Below are positions 33,826-43,086 of a stretch of DNA of 47,012 bases, piece by piece; within the stretch, counting starts at the first letter, position 1, and each line of letters begins with the position of its first letter. The position numbers and the translations under genes are program-made. Under the pieces are notes generated by a model. That model ran no database searches and was not told where the DNA came from. It was given only the letters and a program-made list of their open reading frames with translations. The DNA lies in the NCBI GenBank assembly GCA_025934635.1, contig JAICWX010000024.1, positions 1 to 47,012 of the forward strand, read 5' to 3'. Source of the stretch: Streptosporangiaceae bacterium (GTDB lineage Bacteria > Actinomycetota > Actinomycetes > Streptosporangiales > Streptosporangiaceae).

Positions 33826-34977
33826 TCACTTACGTGTCGCCGCCCGGCTCAGCAGGTCACGGACGCTGCGGGCCAAGCGGTCGTAATCCTCTTCGGTGTT
33901 GTAGGGCGCCGCCGCGATGCGAAGGTAGCCGACGCCATCGAAGCAGACGGGCGCGACCTCGATCCGCCGTTGCGACAGGGCCTCGTACAGCGGGTCCACC
34001 TGACCGGGTGAGGTGAGGACGCCGCCGGGCAGCGGTACCAGCCTCATACCAGGCGCGGGTGCGAGCGGGAGCCGCTCAAGTGTGACTCCGAGTACCTCGG
34101 CCACTCTTTTCTGGCCGCTGGTCACCAAGGCCGAAAGACGCGCCACGGCGTCCCAGCCGCCCAGCGCCGACCAGTAGGCCAGGCCGTCCACCGCGGCCAG
34201 CCAGCCGGCGTAGTCCCAGGTGCCTGGATAATCGAACGCCGCGGCGTACCCCTCGTCCAGCTGCCAGCTGAGCACGGTTGGCGCTATATCGGCCCCGGGC
34301 CGGCTCCACAAGATGGCGCTCCCCCGCGGCGCGTAGGCCCATTTGTGCAGGTTGCCGATCCAGTGGTCGGCGCCGAGCTCCGGGATGTCATCTTGGAGCT
34401 GGCCAGGCGCGTGGGCGGCGTCGACCAAGACGGTCGCTCCCGCGCTCACGATAGCGGCGGTCACGGCCGCGACGGGGACTACGGTTGCGGTCGGCGAGGT
34501 AATCCGGTCGATCACGACCAGCCGGGTACGGCGTGAGCAGGCGTCCGCGTACGCCGAGACGATCGCGTCATCCCGGGCGCCGACCGGGTAAGCCGCCTCG
34601 ACGATCCGCGCCCCCGTCCGCGCCGCGTGATGGCTGAGGGCCTTGCGGACCGCGCCGTAGCCGTGCGTGCTGATGACGAGCTCGTCGCCAGGGCGCAGCT
34701 CAAGTGATCCGAGAACGGCGGACACTCCCTCGGACACGTTGCGTACCCATGCCGTGCGGGACGGGTCGACGCCGAGGAAGGCGGCCGCGCGTTCCCGGGC
34801 TGCCGCCACCAGGCCGGGAACCTCGACCCGGTTGAAGCGGTGCGGATTGCGCTCGGCCCGCTCGCGCCAGGCGGCGGCAGCCTGGCGCACGATGACCGGC
34901 GCAACCCCAAAGGCACCGTGATTGAGGTGGAGAACATCAGGGTCGAGGCCGAAGGCGTCCAGCAGGACAGAATCCAC
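33826..34977 (-). CDS. Class V aminotransferase (isopenicillin N epimerase-like)
   Basis: A 383-residue fold-type I PLP enzyme. HLNHGAFGVAPVIVRQ opens it. RNVSEGVSAVLGSL and LVDAAHAPGQ hold the cofactor, and the Schiff-base lysine is in GNLHKWAYAPRGSA. The C-terminal domain ends YLRIAAAPYNTEEDYDRL. Members epimerise, desulfurate or transaminate amino-acid substrates; the closest named relatives are isopenicillin N epimerases. GTG 34977 is the start, and no ribosome site is visible. No antibiotic cluster surrounds it, so the reaction is open. Confidence 0.9.
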   Translation of the reverse strand: MDSVLLDAFGLDPDVLHLNHGAFGVAPVIVRQAAAAWRERAERNPHRFNRVEVPGLVAAARERAAAFLGVDPSRTAWVRNVSEGVSAVLGSLELRPGDELVISTHGYGAVRKALSHHAARTGARIVEAAYPVGARDDAIVSAYADACSRRTRLVVIDRITSPTATVVPVAAVTAAIVSAGATVLVDAAHAPGQLQDDIPELGADHWIGNLHKWAYAPRGSAILWSRPGADIAPTVLSWQLDEGYAAAFDYPGTWDYAGWLAAVDGLAYWSALGGWDAVARLSALVTSGQKRVAEVLGVTLERLPLAPAPGMRLVPLPGGVLTSPGQVDPLYEALSQRRIEVAPVCFDGVGYLRIAAAPYNTEEDYDRLARSVRDLLSRAATRK

Positions 34978-35375
34978 ACCGACGATTGTGTCAGCTCAGG
35001 GTGACATCACGCACGGCGCTGCCTTGAGGACCGTGCCGCTACTCCCCCCGCCCCGCCGGTTCCGGAATGGGTGAACATACCCGGAACCGGTTTGATCTGC
35101 CGCAGTGGCAGCGGGCAGCCTGCCACGGTAGCGCTGTTTTATGACCACGGGTAGGAGACCGGGACCGAGGCGAACGAGGGTTCCATCCCTTCGAGTTTCG
35201 GTCATCAGCAGCTTGGGGTACGCCATCGCCACGCCTCTGCCTGCTAGCTAACCCGGATTGCTTCCCCGGCCACGTCAAGGAGATCACCGAACGCGTTCCC
35301 GGCGCAGCGGTCCCGGGACCCAGCCGAGCCGTGATGAGTTCCTGGCCGTTGGCGACGCCGGTCAGGATACATCTA
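34978..35375. other. Gene-free stretch with one strong inverted repeat
   Basis: No credible reading frame. CCGGTTCCGG (35056-35065) and CCGGAACCGG (35081-35090) are exact 10-bp arms around 15 nt, then TTTGATC. It could be the terminator of the decayed leftward operon that ends at 35376, or an operator for the aminotransferase. The rest shows nothing I can name. Confidence 0.45.
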
Positions 35376-35493
35376 TCAGGACCGCAGATAGCGCAGGACG
35401 GCGAGCACCCGCCGGTTGTCGGTTTCGGAGGCGGGCAGGCCGAGCTTGGCGAAGATGCTGGCGACGTGCTTTTCCCACCGTCCCGAGGGTCAG
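35376..35493 (-). pseudogene. C-terminal relic of a LuxR-type response regulator
   Basis: WEKHVASIFAKLGLPASETD, then a RRVLAVLRYL end and stop at 35376, is the standard end of NarL/LuxR-type response regulators. The receiver domain and most of the helix-turn-helix are gone. It directly follows the end of a histidine-kinase relic, so an internal deletion fused the two. Confidence 0.7.
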
Positions 35494-35509
35494 GACGAGG
35501 GCGGTCGCG

Positions 35510-36070
35510 ATGCCGGCGCGGGGCGATCTGGCAGGCGGCAGGCCAGCCGCGCGGGGATGGCGCTGCTGGCGGCCAGGCTGGCCAGGGCGTCTGGCAGGCC
35601 GTTGTCGAGCACCGGGGGTGGATGCCCCGGGCCAGCTCGCGGAGCTCGCCGAGGGCGTCGCGGGCGCCCTGCAAGGCGGCGCCGACCAGTTCGCGGGCGG
35701 CGTCGGCGTCCGGTACCGCGCCGGAGTCGCCGAATTCGCCATGCCCAGGCTCATCGCCAAGGTGGCGAGCCGGATCTGCGCGCCGTCGTGCAGGTCACGT
35801 CCGAGGCGCCGCAGCCGGACGGCGGCGTCGTCGACCGCCAGCGCCCGGGTCCGTTCCTGGTCCGCCAGCCTGGCCGAGGGCCCGGGGCCGAGCAGGCCGC
35901 GGATGAGCCACCGGTCGGCGGCGACCGCGGCCTGGGTCACCCACGGGCGGCTAGCAGGCTGGCCAGCCCGGCACCCCAGAACAGCGCGACGGCATACAGT
36001 TCCGCCAGCATGACAGGCAGCTTCAGCAGCAGGTACGCCAGTGCCCGCCAGCCTGCGGCAGGCCCCGGTG
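35510..36070 (-). pseudogene. Sensor histidine kinase relic (HisKA_3), several frameshifts
   Basis: Recognisable pieces lie in different frames. A membrane helix (WRALAYLLLKLPVMLAELYA) comes first. The dimerisation/phosphoacceptor helix RLRRLGRDLHDGAQ, with its His and the DHDGAQ-type motif, follows, then LARGIHP and NGLPDALASLAASSAIPARL. The ATP-binding domain is missing. These parts match the NarX/DesK-like kinases that pair with LuxR-type regulators. The gene cannot make a working kinase. Confidence 0.7.
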
Positions 36071-36124
36071 AGCCCGCGGGCGGCGCCGGCGGTTACCAGG
36101 AGCACCGTCAGCAGCGCCGCGGCA

Positions 36125-36370
36125 CCGGCGGAGGTGCGCCCGCGCACTGCGGCCCGGGTGGAACGCCCTGGTCTCCAGCAGCGCACCGACCTCGCGCAGC
36201 GGCCAGCCCAGCTCACGGTAACGGCGCCCGGCGATCCGCACCGTCCCGCGATCGGGCGCGTCCAGGCCCAGCATCAGCCGCATCGCGCTGGATTTCCCCG
36301 ACCCGTTCGGCCAGGAACCCGGTCACGACGCCGGGGCGGACGTCGAAGCTACGAACAGCGGGCGGCGGGC
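36125..36370 (-). pseudogene. ABC-transporter ATPase N-terminal relic, frameshifted
   Basis: AVRSFDVRPGVVTGFL is followed, after a one-base shift near 36315, by PNGSGKSSAMRLMLGLDAPD (Walker A), then GRRYRELGWPLREVGALLET and HPGRSARAHL. This is the start of a DrrA/BcrA-type ATPase. The signature motif, Walker B and the rest are absent. The order ATPase, kinase, regulator on one strand points to a former drug- or peptide-sensing exporter operon. Confidence 0.7.
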
Positions 36371-36466
36371 GGAACGCGGAAACCATCCGTCTTGCCCCTG
36401 GGGGTTTTCCCCAGGGGCCGGTGATACGCGCCATCGGCGGGACGAGGCGGGCTGGCGTTCGCGGGG

Positions 36467-38884
36467 CTACTGGCGGCGGCGGTCGTCCAGCGCGCGCAGG
36501 GCCTCGGTGAACGGCCGCTCGAGCCAGGCGAGGTGGTCGGCCTCGCCGTGGTGGTGCGTCGTGAGCTGGTCGGGCCGGCGGACCGCGGTGTGCCGGACGT
36601 AGTCGCGAGCGCCTTCGACGAGGGTCCGCATGTAGCGGAGGCCATCGGGGTCGGTCATGGTCCAGTCGCCGCCGACGGCGATGTAGACCGGTGAGGTGTG
36701 CGCGAAAACCGGGCGGCTCCAGTCGTCGAGGTGGCAATCGACGCCGAACGCCCGGCAGGCTATCCAGGAGTTCTCGTCGATCCGCAGTTCCTCGCTGATC
36801 TCGGCCTGGCGAGCGCCGTTGACCTCGGCCCGCGCCACGACCTCCCCGTTGCGCACGACCTCGAGCGACCGGAGCGGGAAGACGCCGCGCACCGTGGCGT
36901 GGACGCTGGCCGTTCCCGGCCCGGACAGCCCGGCGGTATCGCCGGGTTCACGCCCGTCGGCCGAGAGCGTCAGCAGCGGCCCGCCCGACAGGAACGTGCG
37001 GCCCGACCGGACCGCCCGGCACCAGGCCTCGTAGCTGAACTCCCCGTCCAGCCGGGCATAGGTCCGGTACAGGCCGACCGGTACGCCGCTGGTCATCTTG
37101 TCGGTGCCGCCGACCAGCGGCAGCCGGTAACCGCTGTTCAGGTACCGGTAGTACTCGGTCAGCCGGTCGTCGGTCTGGTTCAGGATCTCCACGCCGTCGA
37201 CCCGGCCGGTCGCGACGAGCACGGCGGGCTCGCCGTTCGGGTTCGGGAAGTGCGCGGAGATGACGGTGCCGCCCTGGGCGTGCGTCCGGTCGGCCCAGTC
37301 GCTCAGGGTCGCGTCCAGCGCGCCGCCGAGCTCGGCCTCGTCGGGACCGTCGCTGCACCACGGCATGACCGGTTCCCTCAGGCCCCACAGGAGCATGTGG
37401 CCGAGCTCATGCTGCCGGTTTTCCTGGCCGACGTAGGTCACGTAGCCGCCGCCGTCGACAATCGCGGGCCGGCCGGAGAAATCCTCGGTGTTGGTGAACA
37501 GCCCGCCCCACTGCGTCATCAGCAGGTTGACGACGCGCAGGTCCTCGCCCTGCTGCTCGAGCTGGGCGCCCGGCGCGGACAGGAAGTGCACGTGCGAATC
37601 GCCGCTCCACCATCCTTCAGCGGCCAGGTTGGCGACGCGCCCGATCCGCAGCGTCAGCTCCCGCTGGCCCGGCTCGACCCGGACGGTCTGGCGGAGCGGC
37701 TCGTATTCGAACCCGCGCGCGACGTCCACGACGACGTCGCCTCGCGGCAGCCATCCCTGGCAGGTGCCGTCGATGTAGGCGTAGCTGCGCTGGCCGAGCC
37801 GGACGTCACCGCCGATGTCGTAGTGCCAGCTGCCGAGGTTCTGCGTGACGTGGTTGTGGTGACCGTGGGGCTGGTAGGGAACGCCGGCGGCCGAGCGGAA
37901 ATGGACCCGGCATGGCACCGGCCGCCCGGTCGCGTCGTCGACGACGCGGACGTGCACCCAGTTCCGGCCGTCTTCCACCAGCTCGAGCGAGACCTGGCCG
38001 GCCTCGGCCCGCCCGTCGCGCTCCACGTCACCCCAGCGCACCCGGCCCAGCTCGTCGCCGTCCCGCCGGACCGCGACGGTGGCCGACGGCAGCGCGGCGA
38101 CCGAGGCGTACGCGGACGTTCCCTCGGCCGCTCCCCAGCCGGCCCGGTCGTCCTCGCCGGGCAGCGGCTGCGGATAGCTGGCCACGCCCCGGTCCACCTC
38201 GATGCCGAACACGCCGCCGCGCCCGTCCCTGGCGGCGAGCCGGACCGGGCGGGCCGGGGTCCGGACGAACGGGTGCTCGTCGGCGTCGGCGATCGTGACG
38301 CCGGCGACGACGAACCGGGGGCCGCGCGGGATGAACTCGATCCGTTCGACCGGCTGATCCGGGTGAGGGTTCTCCCAGCACCACAGGTAATAACCGGCGG
38401 GCCATCCCATGTTGTGCTCCGTCAGGCGCTCCCCGGCCAGGTCCCACCGGCCTTCGAAACGCGGCCGGTTGTAGTCACTGGTGTCGGTGACGGCGAGGAA
38501 CGGCAGGCGGCCCCAGAGCAGCGGCACCGCCTGCACCACCTGGATCTCGAACCGCTCCCGGATGGGCGCGGTCACGATCTCGCCGCCGGCGAGGTGGAAC
38601 GCGTACTCGGCGACGGCCTGCCCGGCGGCGTGACCGGCGGGGGCGCCCGGCTCGAGCAGCCGGTGCGCGACGATCACCCGCCGCGCCGGCCGCCCGATCC
38701 CGACCGCCACCGGGAGGCCGGGCAGCAGGAAGCACCGCTCCGCCGACGGCGGCTCGGACCCGATCAGGAACGGCAGGCCGCGCAGGTCCACCCGCCCGAG
38801 CGGGACATCACCCGGCTCATCGCCGAGAACCTCCACGCCCGCGTTGCAGGCCGCGGACAGGTCTACTGGCTCATAACCCGGCAT
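36467..38884 (-). CDS. CehA/McbA family metallohydrolase (PHP-type)
   Basis: An 805-residue protein with an N-terminal beta-rich region and a PHP-like metallohydrolase domain from about residue 390. Metal-binding motifs are GDSHVHF, HELGHMLLWG, VISAHFPNPNGE and GGTDKMTSG. CehA and McbA hydrolyse carbamate esters such as carbaryl, and relatives act on varied esters and phosphoesters. No signal peptide is visible. ATG 38884 is chosen because TACGAT ends 7 nt upstream (leaderless) and there is no ribosome site. The natural substrate is unknown. Confidence 0.87.
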   Translation of the reverse strand: MPGYEPVDLSAACNAGVEVLGDEPGDVPLGRVDLRGLPFLIGSEPPSAERCFLLPGLPVAVGIGRPARRVIVAHRLLEPGAPAGHAAGQAVAEYAFHLAGGEIVTAPIRERFEIQVVQAVPLLWGRLPFLAVTDTSDYNRPRFEGRWDLAGERLTEHNMGWPAGYYLWCWENPHPDQPVERIEFIPRGPRFVVAGVTIADADEHPFVRTPARPVRLAARDGRGGVFGIEVDRGVASYPQPLPGEDDRAGWGAAEGTSAYASVAALPSATVAVRRDGDELGRVRWGDVERDGRAEAGQVSLELVEDGRNWVHVRVVDDATGRPVPCRVHFRSAAGVPYQPHGHHNHVTQNLGSWHYDIGGDVRLGQRSYAYIDGTCQGWLPRGDVVVDVARGFEYEPLRQTVRVEPGQRELTLRIGRVANLAAEGWWSGDSHVHFLSAPGAQLEQQGEDLRVVNLLMTQWGGLFTNTEDFSGRPAIVDGGGYVTYVGQENRQHELGHMLLWGLREPVMPWCSDGPDEAELGGALDATLSDWADRTHAQGGTVISAHFPNPNGEPAVLVATGRVDGVEILNQTDDRLTEYYRYLNSGYRLPLVGGTDKMTSGVPVGLYRTYARLDGEFSYEAWCRAVRSGRTFLSGGPLLTLSADGREPGDTAGLSGPGTASVHATVRGVFPLRSLEVVRNGEVVARAEVNGARQAEISEELRIDENSWIACRAFGVDCHLDDWSRPVFAHTSPVYIAVGGDWTMTDPDGLRYMRTLVEGARDYVRHTAVRRPDQLTTHHHGEADHLAWLERPFTEALRALDDRRRQ

Positions 38885-38891
38885 GTCCCCG

Positions 38892-38897
38892 ATCGTA
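38892..38897 (-). promoter_or_regulatory. Leaderless -10 box of the metallohydrolase gene
   Basis: TACGAT on the minus strand ends 7 nt before ATG 38884. Confidence 0.45.
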
Positions 38898-39056
38898 GGG
38901 CGCACGGCCGGCCTGATCCCAGCCGTTTTCCGCCTGTCCGGGCGGTCACGCGCGGACCCCGCGGTCCACCGCCGGCCGGTCCCCGCGGGCGGCCGCTTCG
39001 TGACCAGCGCCCCGGCCGGGGGCGTAAGGGACAGCGTCGCGCCCGGGCGGCCGTCC

Positions 39057-40034
39057 TCACGCGTTCGCGCGCGCCTGCGCCAGCACCACCTCGATCGTCT
39101 CCATGATCGAGATGGACTCGTCCAGCGGCATCAGCGGGCTCTCCGCGTCACCGGCGGCCAGCCGGCGCGCCACCTCGCCGGCCTGGTAGTGCAGGCCCCG
39201 GCCGTCATGGGCCGGCTCGACCCGGACCGGGTCGCCGTTCCTCGGGATGAGCGTCACGGCCCCGGGAGCGTAGAAGCTGCCCTCGACCTCGATCCGCGCG
39301 TCGGTGCCGACGATCGCCGCCCGGGTCGGGCCCTTCGCCCGCAGGGTGCACGTCAGCACGGACTGGGCGCCGCTGTCGTAGCCGAGCAGCATGGACGTCT
39401 GCGCGTCCACGCCGGTGAAGGCCGGGTCGCTCATGGACACGACCCGGCTCGGCGGGCCGAGGATCATCGACGCGAACGACACCGGGTACACGCCGAGGTC
39501 CAGCAGCGCGCCGCCGCCCAGTTCCGGGGCGAACAGCCGGAACGCGGGATCTTCGGCGAACCACTGGCCGTGGTCGGCGATCACGGTGACGACATCGCCG
39601 AGCGCGCCCTGGGCGAGCCAGTCCCGGATGACGGCGACGTGCGGCAGGAACCGGGTCCACATCGCCTCCATCGCGAAGAGCCCGCGTTCCCTGGCCACCT
39701 GGACGACGTCGCGGGCCTCGGCGGCGTTCATCGTGAACGGCTTCTCGACGAGCACGTGCTTGCCTGCCCGCAGCGCGAGGATCGCGTTGCGGTGGTGCAT
39801 CGGGTGCGGCGTGGCCACGTAGATCACGTCGACGTCCGGGTCGGCCGCGAGCGACTCGTAGCTGGCGTGCCGGCGGGCGATGCCGAACGTGCCGGCGAAC
39901 CGGTCCGCGGACTCCCGGCTGCGCGATCCCACCGCGACGGCGACGCCGGAACCGGACAGCGGGAGATCGGCGGCGAATGCGCCCGCGATCCCGCCCGTGC
40001 CGAGGATCCCCCACCGCACGCGGTCATCCGCCAC
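39057..40034 (-). CDS. Gfo/Idh/MocA family oxidoreductase
   Basis: A 325-residue NAD(P)-dependent dehydrogenase. The Rossmann motif RWGILGTGGIAGAFAADL is at the N-terminus, followed by VDVIYVATPHPMHHRNAILAL and GKHVLVEKPFTMNAAEA with the catalytic Lys. The C-terminal part has GGGALLDLGVYPVSFA. Family members oxidise or epimerise sugars, inositols and related polyols. GTG 40034 follows GGAGGGATGAAGAC. The gene is divergent from the DUF72 gene with 87 bp between. Confidence 0.9.
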   Translation of the reverse strand: MADDRVRWGILGTGGIAGAFAADLPLSGSGVAVAVGSRSRESADRFAGTFGIARRHASYESLAADPDVDVIYVATPHPMHHRNAILALRAGKHVLVEKPFTMNAAEARDVVQVARERGLFAMEAMWTRFLPHVAVIRDWLAQGALGDVVTVIADHGQWFAEDPAFRLFAPELGGGALLDLGVYPVSFASMILGPPSRVVSMSDPAFTGVDAQTSMLLGYDSGAQSVLTCTLRAKGPTRAAIVGTDARIEVEGSFYAPGAVTLIPRNGDPVRVEPAHDGRGLHYQAGEVARRLAAGDAESPLMPLDESISIMETIEVVLAQARANA

Positions 40035-40121
40035 GTCTTCATCCCTCCGCCGTCCGGTACCCGTGACCAGTTTATTGAGGCGGCCCTGCGTGGAACCGGG
40101 GCCGGCGGGCAGGCATGCCCT

Positions 40122-40949
40122 ATGCCGATGCTGATCGGGACCTCTGGCTGGCAGTACCGCGACTGGCGGGGCGGCCTGTATCCCGGCGGCGTGCCCCAGC
40201 GCCGGTGGCTCGAGCATTACGCCGCCCGCTACCAGACCGTGGAGAACAACAACAGCTTCTACCGGCTGCCGTCGCGGGAGACGTTCGCCGCCTGGCGGGA
40301 GCGGACCCCGGACGATTTCGTCATGGCGGTCAAGGCCAGCCGGTACCTGACTCACGTACGCCGGCTGCGCGACCCGGCCGGGCCGGCCGCCCGGCTGCTC
40401 GGCGCGGCCGCCGGGCTGGGACCCAGGCTCGGGCCGGTCCTGCTGCAGCTGCCGCCGACGCTGAAGGCCGACCCGGGCACGCTGGACGCGTGCCTGCGAG
40501 AGTTCCGGGCGGCATCCGGCGCCCTGGGCGGCCACCGGCTCCGGCTGGCGGTCGAGCCGCGGCACGAGAGCTGGTGGACTGATGAGATACGGCAGGTCCT
40601 GGCGGCGCACGACGCGGCGCTGTGCTGGGCCGACCGGCGCGGTCGCCCGGTCACGCCGCTGTGGCGCACCGCGGCGTGGGGTTACCTGCGGTTCCATGAG
40701 GGCGCGGCGCAGCCGTGGCCCCGCTACGGGCGGCAGGCGCTGAGGTCCTGGGTGACGCGGCTGACCGGGGCGTGGCCCGATGAGGCCGACGTGTACGTCT
40801 ACTTCAACAACGACCCGGGCGGGGCGGCGGTGATCAGCTCGGCCCTGTTCGCCGCGCTGGCCGGCCAGCGCGGGCGCACGGTGACCCGCACGCCCGGGGC
40901 GGATGAGGTGGCGGCGACGGCGGCCTTCCCGCCGGACGGGCAGGTCTAG
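40122..40949 (+). CDS. DUF72 domain protein
   Basis: A 275-residue TIM-barrel-like protein of the DUF72 family. Hallmarks are IGTSGWQYRDWRGGLYPGGV, the VENNNSFYRLP segment, FVMAVKASRYLTHVRRL, LLQLPPTLKAD, VEPRHESWW and VYVYFNNDPGGAAV. Function of the family is unknown; a nuclease or radical-type role has been proposed from fold and context only. ATG 40122 is the most conserved start. Its stop codon overlaps the end of the converging deazaflavin reductase gene by 4 bp. Confidence 0.9.
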   Translation: MPMLIGTSGWQYRDWRGGLYPGGVPQRRWLEHYAARYQTVENNNSFYRLPSRETFAAWRERTPDDFVMAVKASRYLTHVRRLRDPAGPAARLLGAAAGLGPRLGPVLLQLPPTLKADPGTLDACLREFRAASGALGGHRLRLAVEPRHESWWTDEIRQVLAAHDAALCWADRRGRPVTPLWRTAAWGYLRFHEGAAQPWPRYGRQALRSWVTRLTGAWPDEADVYVYFNNDPGGAAVISSALFAALAGQRGRTVTRTPGADEVAATAAFPPDGQV

Positions 40950-41332
40950 GGCAGTGCCGCCGGTTCCAGGGACAGGAAGTCGGCCACGCCCAGGGCGCGC
41001 AGGACGGCCCGCTCGGCCGGGCGGATGTGACGGCGTTCCTCGTCATGGTAGAGGCGCGGTGCGGTCAGGGCTACCGTCCGGCCGCCGGTGCGCAGCTCGC
41101 AGCGCCCGGCGGCCAGGACGTTCTTAACCCAGTCCGAGTCCGGCCCGTAGGTCAGGGCGATGACGTAACCGGATCCGGACGGGAACACGTTGACCGGGGT
41201 CTGGTACCGGCGCCCGGAACGCCGGCCCTGGTGGACGACCACGCCGAACCCGGGCACCACCGGTGCCAGGCGGGTGGTGACGCGGTTCAGGCCGGCCTTG
41301 TTCAGGCGGGCCAGCGTCCGGGGCAGCGCCAC
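40946..41332 (-). CDS. Deazaflavin (F420)-dependent nitroreductase family protein
   Basis: A 128-residue split-barrel protein of the Ddn/FDOR-B group. It has the helical start LARLNKAGLNRVTTRLAP, GVVVHQGRRSGRRYQTPVNV that binds F420, YGPDSDWVKNVLAAGRCELR and LYHDEERRHIRP. Such enzymes use reduced F420 to reduce enones, quinones or nitro groups. ATG 41332 is clear. It is 9 bp downstream of the aldo/keto reductase stop on the same strand, so the two reductases are probably one operon. Confidence 0.88.
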   Translation of the reverse strand: MALPRTLARLNKAGLNRVTTRLAPVVPGFGVVVHQGRRSGRRYQTPVNVFPSGSGYVIALTYGPDSDWVKNVLAAGRCELRTGGRTVALTAPRLYHDEERRHIRPAERAVLRALGVADFLSLEPAALP

Positions 41333-41341
41333 GGGACCGGG

Positions 41342-42178
41342 TTACCGGCCGTCGAACTTGTCGGGGTCAGGGCCGGTGCGCTCGTTCTTGTTCAGCACCG
41401 TGATGTCCTCGACGTCGGAGGCGGACAGCTCGAAGTCGAAGATGGCGATGTTCTCCCGGATCCGGTCCGGGGTGACCGACTTGGGGAACACGATGTCGCC
41501 CCGCTGGATGTGCCAGCGCAGCACCACCTGGGCCGGGGTCTTGCCGGCCCGCTCGGCGATGGACCCGATCGCCGGGTCGGCCAGGACGCCTCCCTGCCCC
41601 AGCGGTGACCAGGCCTCGACCGCGATCTGGTGCTCGGCGCAGAACGAGCGCACGTCGTCCTGGGTCAGGTAGGGGTGTACCTCGATCTGGTTGACGGCCG
41701 GGATGACCTGGGTCTCGCCGTGCAGCCGCCGCAGGTGGCGGGGCTGGAAGTTGGAGACGCCGATGGACCGGGCCCGGCCCTCGCGGTAGAACTCCTCCAG
41801 CGCCTGCCAGGTCTGCACGAAGTCACCGCCGTACCGGGCCGGCAGCGGCCAGTGGATCAGGAACAGGTCCACGTACTCGGTGCCGAGCGCCTTGAGCGTC
41901 CCGTCGAAGGCCTGGCGGGCGTCGTCGGGCTCGTGCGCGTCGTTGCCCAGCTTGCTGGTGACGAAGATCTCGCCGCGGTCCAGGTCCGACCGGGCGATGG
42001 CCTCGCCGACCTCGGCCTCGTTGCCGTACATCTCGGCGGTGTCGATGTGCCGGTAACCGGCCTCCAGCGCCGTGCTCACCGCGGCCACCGTGTCCTTCGG
42101 CTCGATCTGGAAGACGCCGAAGCCGAGCTGCGGGATGGTCTGGCCGTTGTTCAGCGTGATGTCCGGGATGGAAGTCAC
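41342..42178 (-). CDS. Aldo/keto reductase
   Basis: A 278-residue NADPH-dependent carbonyl reductase of the AKR5-like group. The catalytic tetrad is Asp46, Tyr51, Lys76 and His109 (DTAEMYGNEAEVG, VTSKLGND, LFLIHWPLP). RSIGVSNFQPRHLRR and the C-terminal VFPKSVTPDRIRENI phosphate-binding loop are also present. GTG 42178 follows GAGGAG at ~11 nt. With the F420 reductase it may form a small carbonyl-detoxification unit. Confidence 0.93.
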   Translation of the reverse strand: MTSIPDITLNNGQTIPQLGFGVFQIEPKDTVAAVSTALEAGYRHIDTAEMYGNEAEVGEAIARSDLDRGEIFVTSKLGNDAHEPDDARQAFDGTLKALGTEYVDLFLIHWPLPARYGGDFVQTWQALEEFYREGRARSIGVSNFQPRHLRRLHGETQVIPAVNQIEVHPYLTQDDVRSFCAEHQIAVEAWSPLGQGGVLADPAIGSIAERAGKTPAQVVLRWHIQRGDIVFPKSVTPDRIRENIAIFDFELSASDVEDITVLNKNERTGPDPDKFDGR

Positions 42179-42305
42179 GAAAAGAACTCTCCTCGGTAGG
42201 TATCGCGTATGCCGACCTGCTGCCCCTGCCCCGATCAGGCGGGGTTACACGCCAGCGCCGGATCGTACGGCGCCGGCGGTCCCGCGGTCCTGAGATCATG
42301 CCGGC

Positions 42306-43055
42306 ATGCCGTTCCCTCATCTCGAAGGAAAACATGCCGGCCGCCCGTACGTGACGGCGCGGCGCTTGCTGGACTACCACGAGTCGCTGGGCAACGCGCG
42401 GGCCGCCGCGCCGCGCGCCGTGGTGCTCACCTGGCAGGCCCGGCTGGAGAACCGGGTCCGGGAACGCCGCGACCACCAGCAGGCCCGCGGGGCCGGGGCT
42501 GACCTGTCGCTGCTGCGGCTCACCCCGGGCCTGGGCCTGGCCCGGCTCCCGATCGGAGCGCCGGCGGCGGCGATAGCCGTCGAGGAACTGGCCGCGCGCG
42601 GCACGGAACTGTTCATCGGCATCGGTACCGCCGGGGCGGTCGGCGAGCGGCTGGCCGCCGGCGACCTCGCCCTCTGCTCCGCCGCGCTCCGGGACGAGGG
42701 GACATCTCATCACTACGCGCCGCCGGAGCCGTTCGCGTTCCCCGATCCGGGCCTGACCGCGCGGCTGCGGGAGGCGCTGCCCGCGGCCGCCGGGGGGCCG
42801 TCCTGGACCACCGACGCGCCGTACCGGGAGACCGCGGAGGAGATCGCCAGGTACCGCGCCGAGGGGATCCTCACCGTCGAGATGGAAGCTTCCTGCCTGT
42901 TCACCGTGGCCAGGATCACCGGGGCGGCCGCCGCGGCCGCCTTCGTCGTCTCCGACGTGCTGCACGGCGAGCAGTGGGAGCCGCACTTCGGCTCCGCCGA
43001 TGTCCTGCAGGGGCTGTGGACCCTCTTCGAGGCCGCCGAGGCCTGCCTGTCCTGA
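42306..43055 (+). CDS. Nucleoside phosphorylase family protein
   Basis: 249 residues of the PNP_UDP_1 (phosphorylase/MTAP-nucleosidase) fold. Markers are the glycine-rich LFIGIGTAGAVGERL, DLALCSAALRDEGTSHHY, the ribose-binding ILTVEMEASCLFTVA and FVVSDVLHGEQW with the base-contacting Asp. It should split purine or uridine-type nucleosides with phosphate or water. ATG 42306 has no strong ribosome site. It diverges from the aldo/keto reductase gene. Confidence 0.88.
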   Translation: MPFPHLEGKHAGRPYVTARRLLDYHESLGNARAAAPRAVVLTWQARLENRVRERRDHQQARGAGADLSLLRLTPGLGLARLPIGAPAAAIAVEELAARGTELFIGIGTAGAVGERLAAGDLALCSAALRDEGTSHHYAPPEPFAFPDPGLTARLREALPAAAGGPSWTTDAPYRETAEEIARYRAEGILTVEMEASCLFTVARITGAAAAAAFVVSDVLHGEQWEPHFGSADVLQGLWTLFEAAEACLS

Positions 43056-43086
43056 TGACGGCGAGCCGGACGGCGGCCCGGGCGGC

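Noticed and set aside
33826..34977. Beta-lactam biosynthesis from the isopenicillin N epimerase-like gene
   Set aside because: No synthetase or synthase genes of that pathway are nearby; class V aminotransferases of this type are common outside it.
34996..35232. A 78-codon minus-strand frame
   Set aside because: No start signal, no conserved motif, and it covers the long inverted repeat at 35056-35090.
36698..39106. An 802-codon open frame on the plus strand
   Set aside because: Antisense to the CehA/McbA metallohydrolase, which has clear metal-binding motifs; the plus frame has none.
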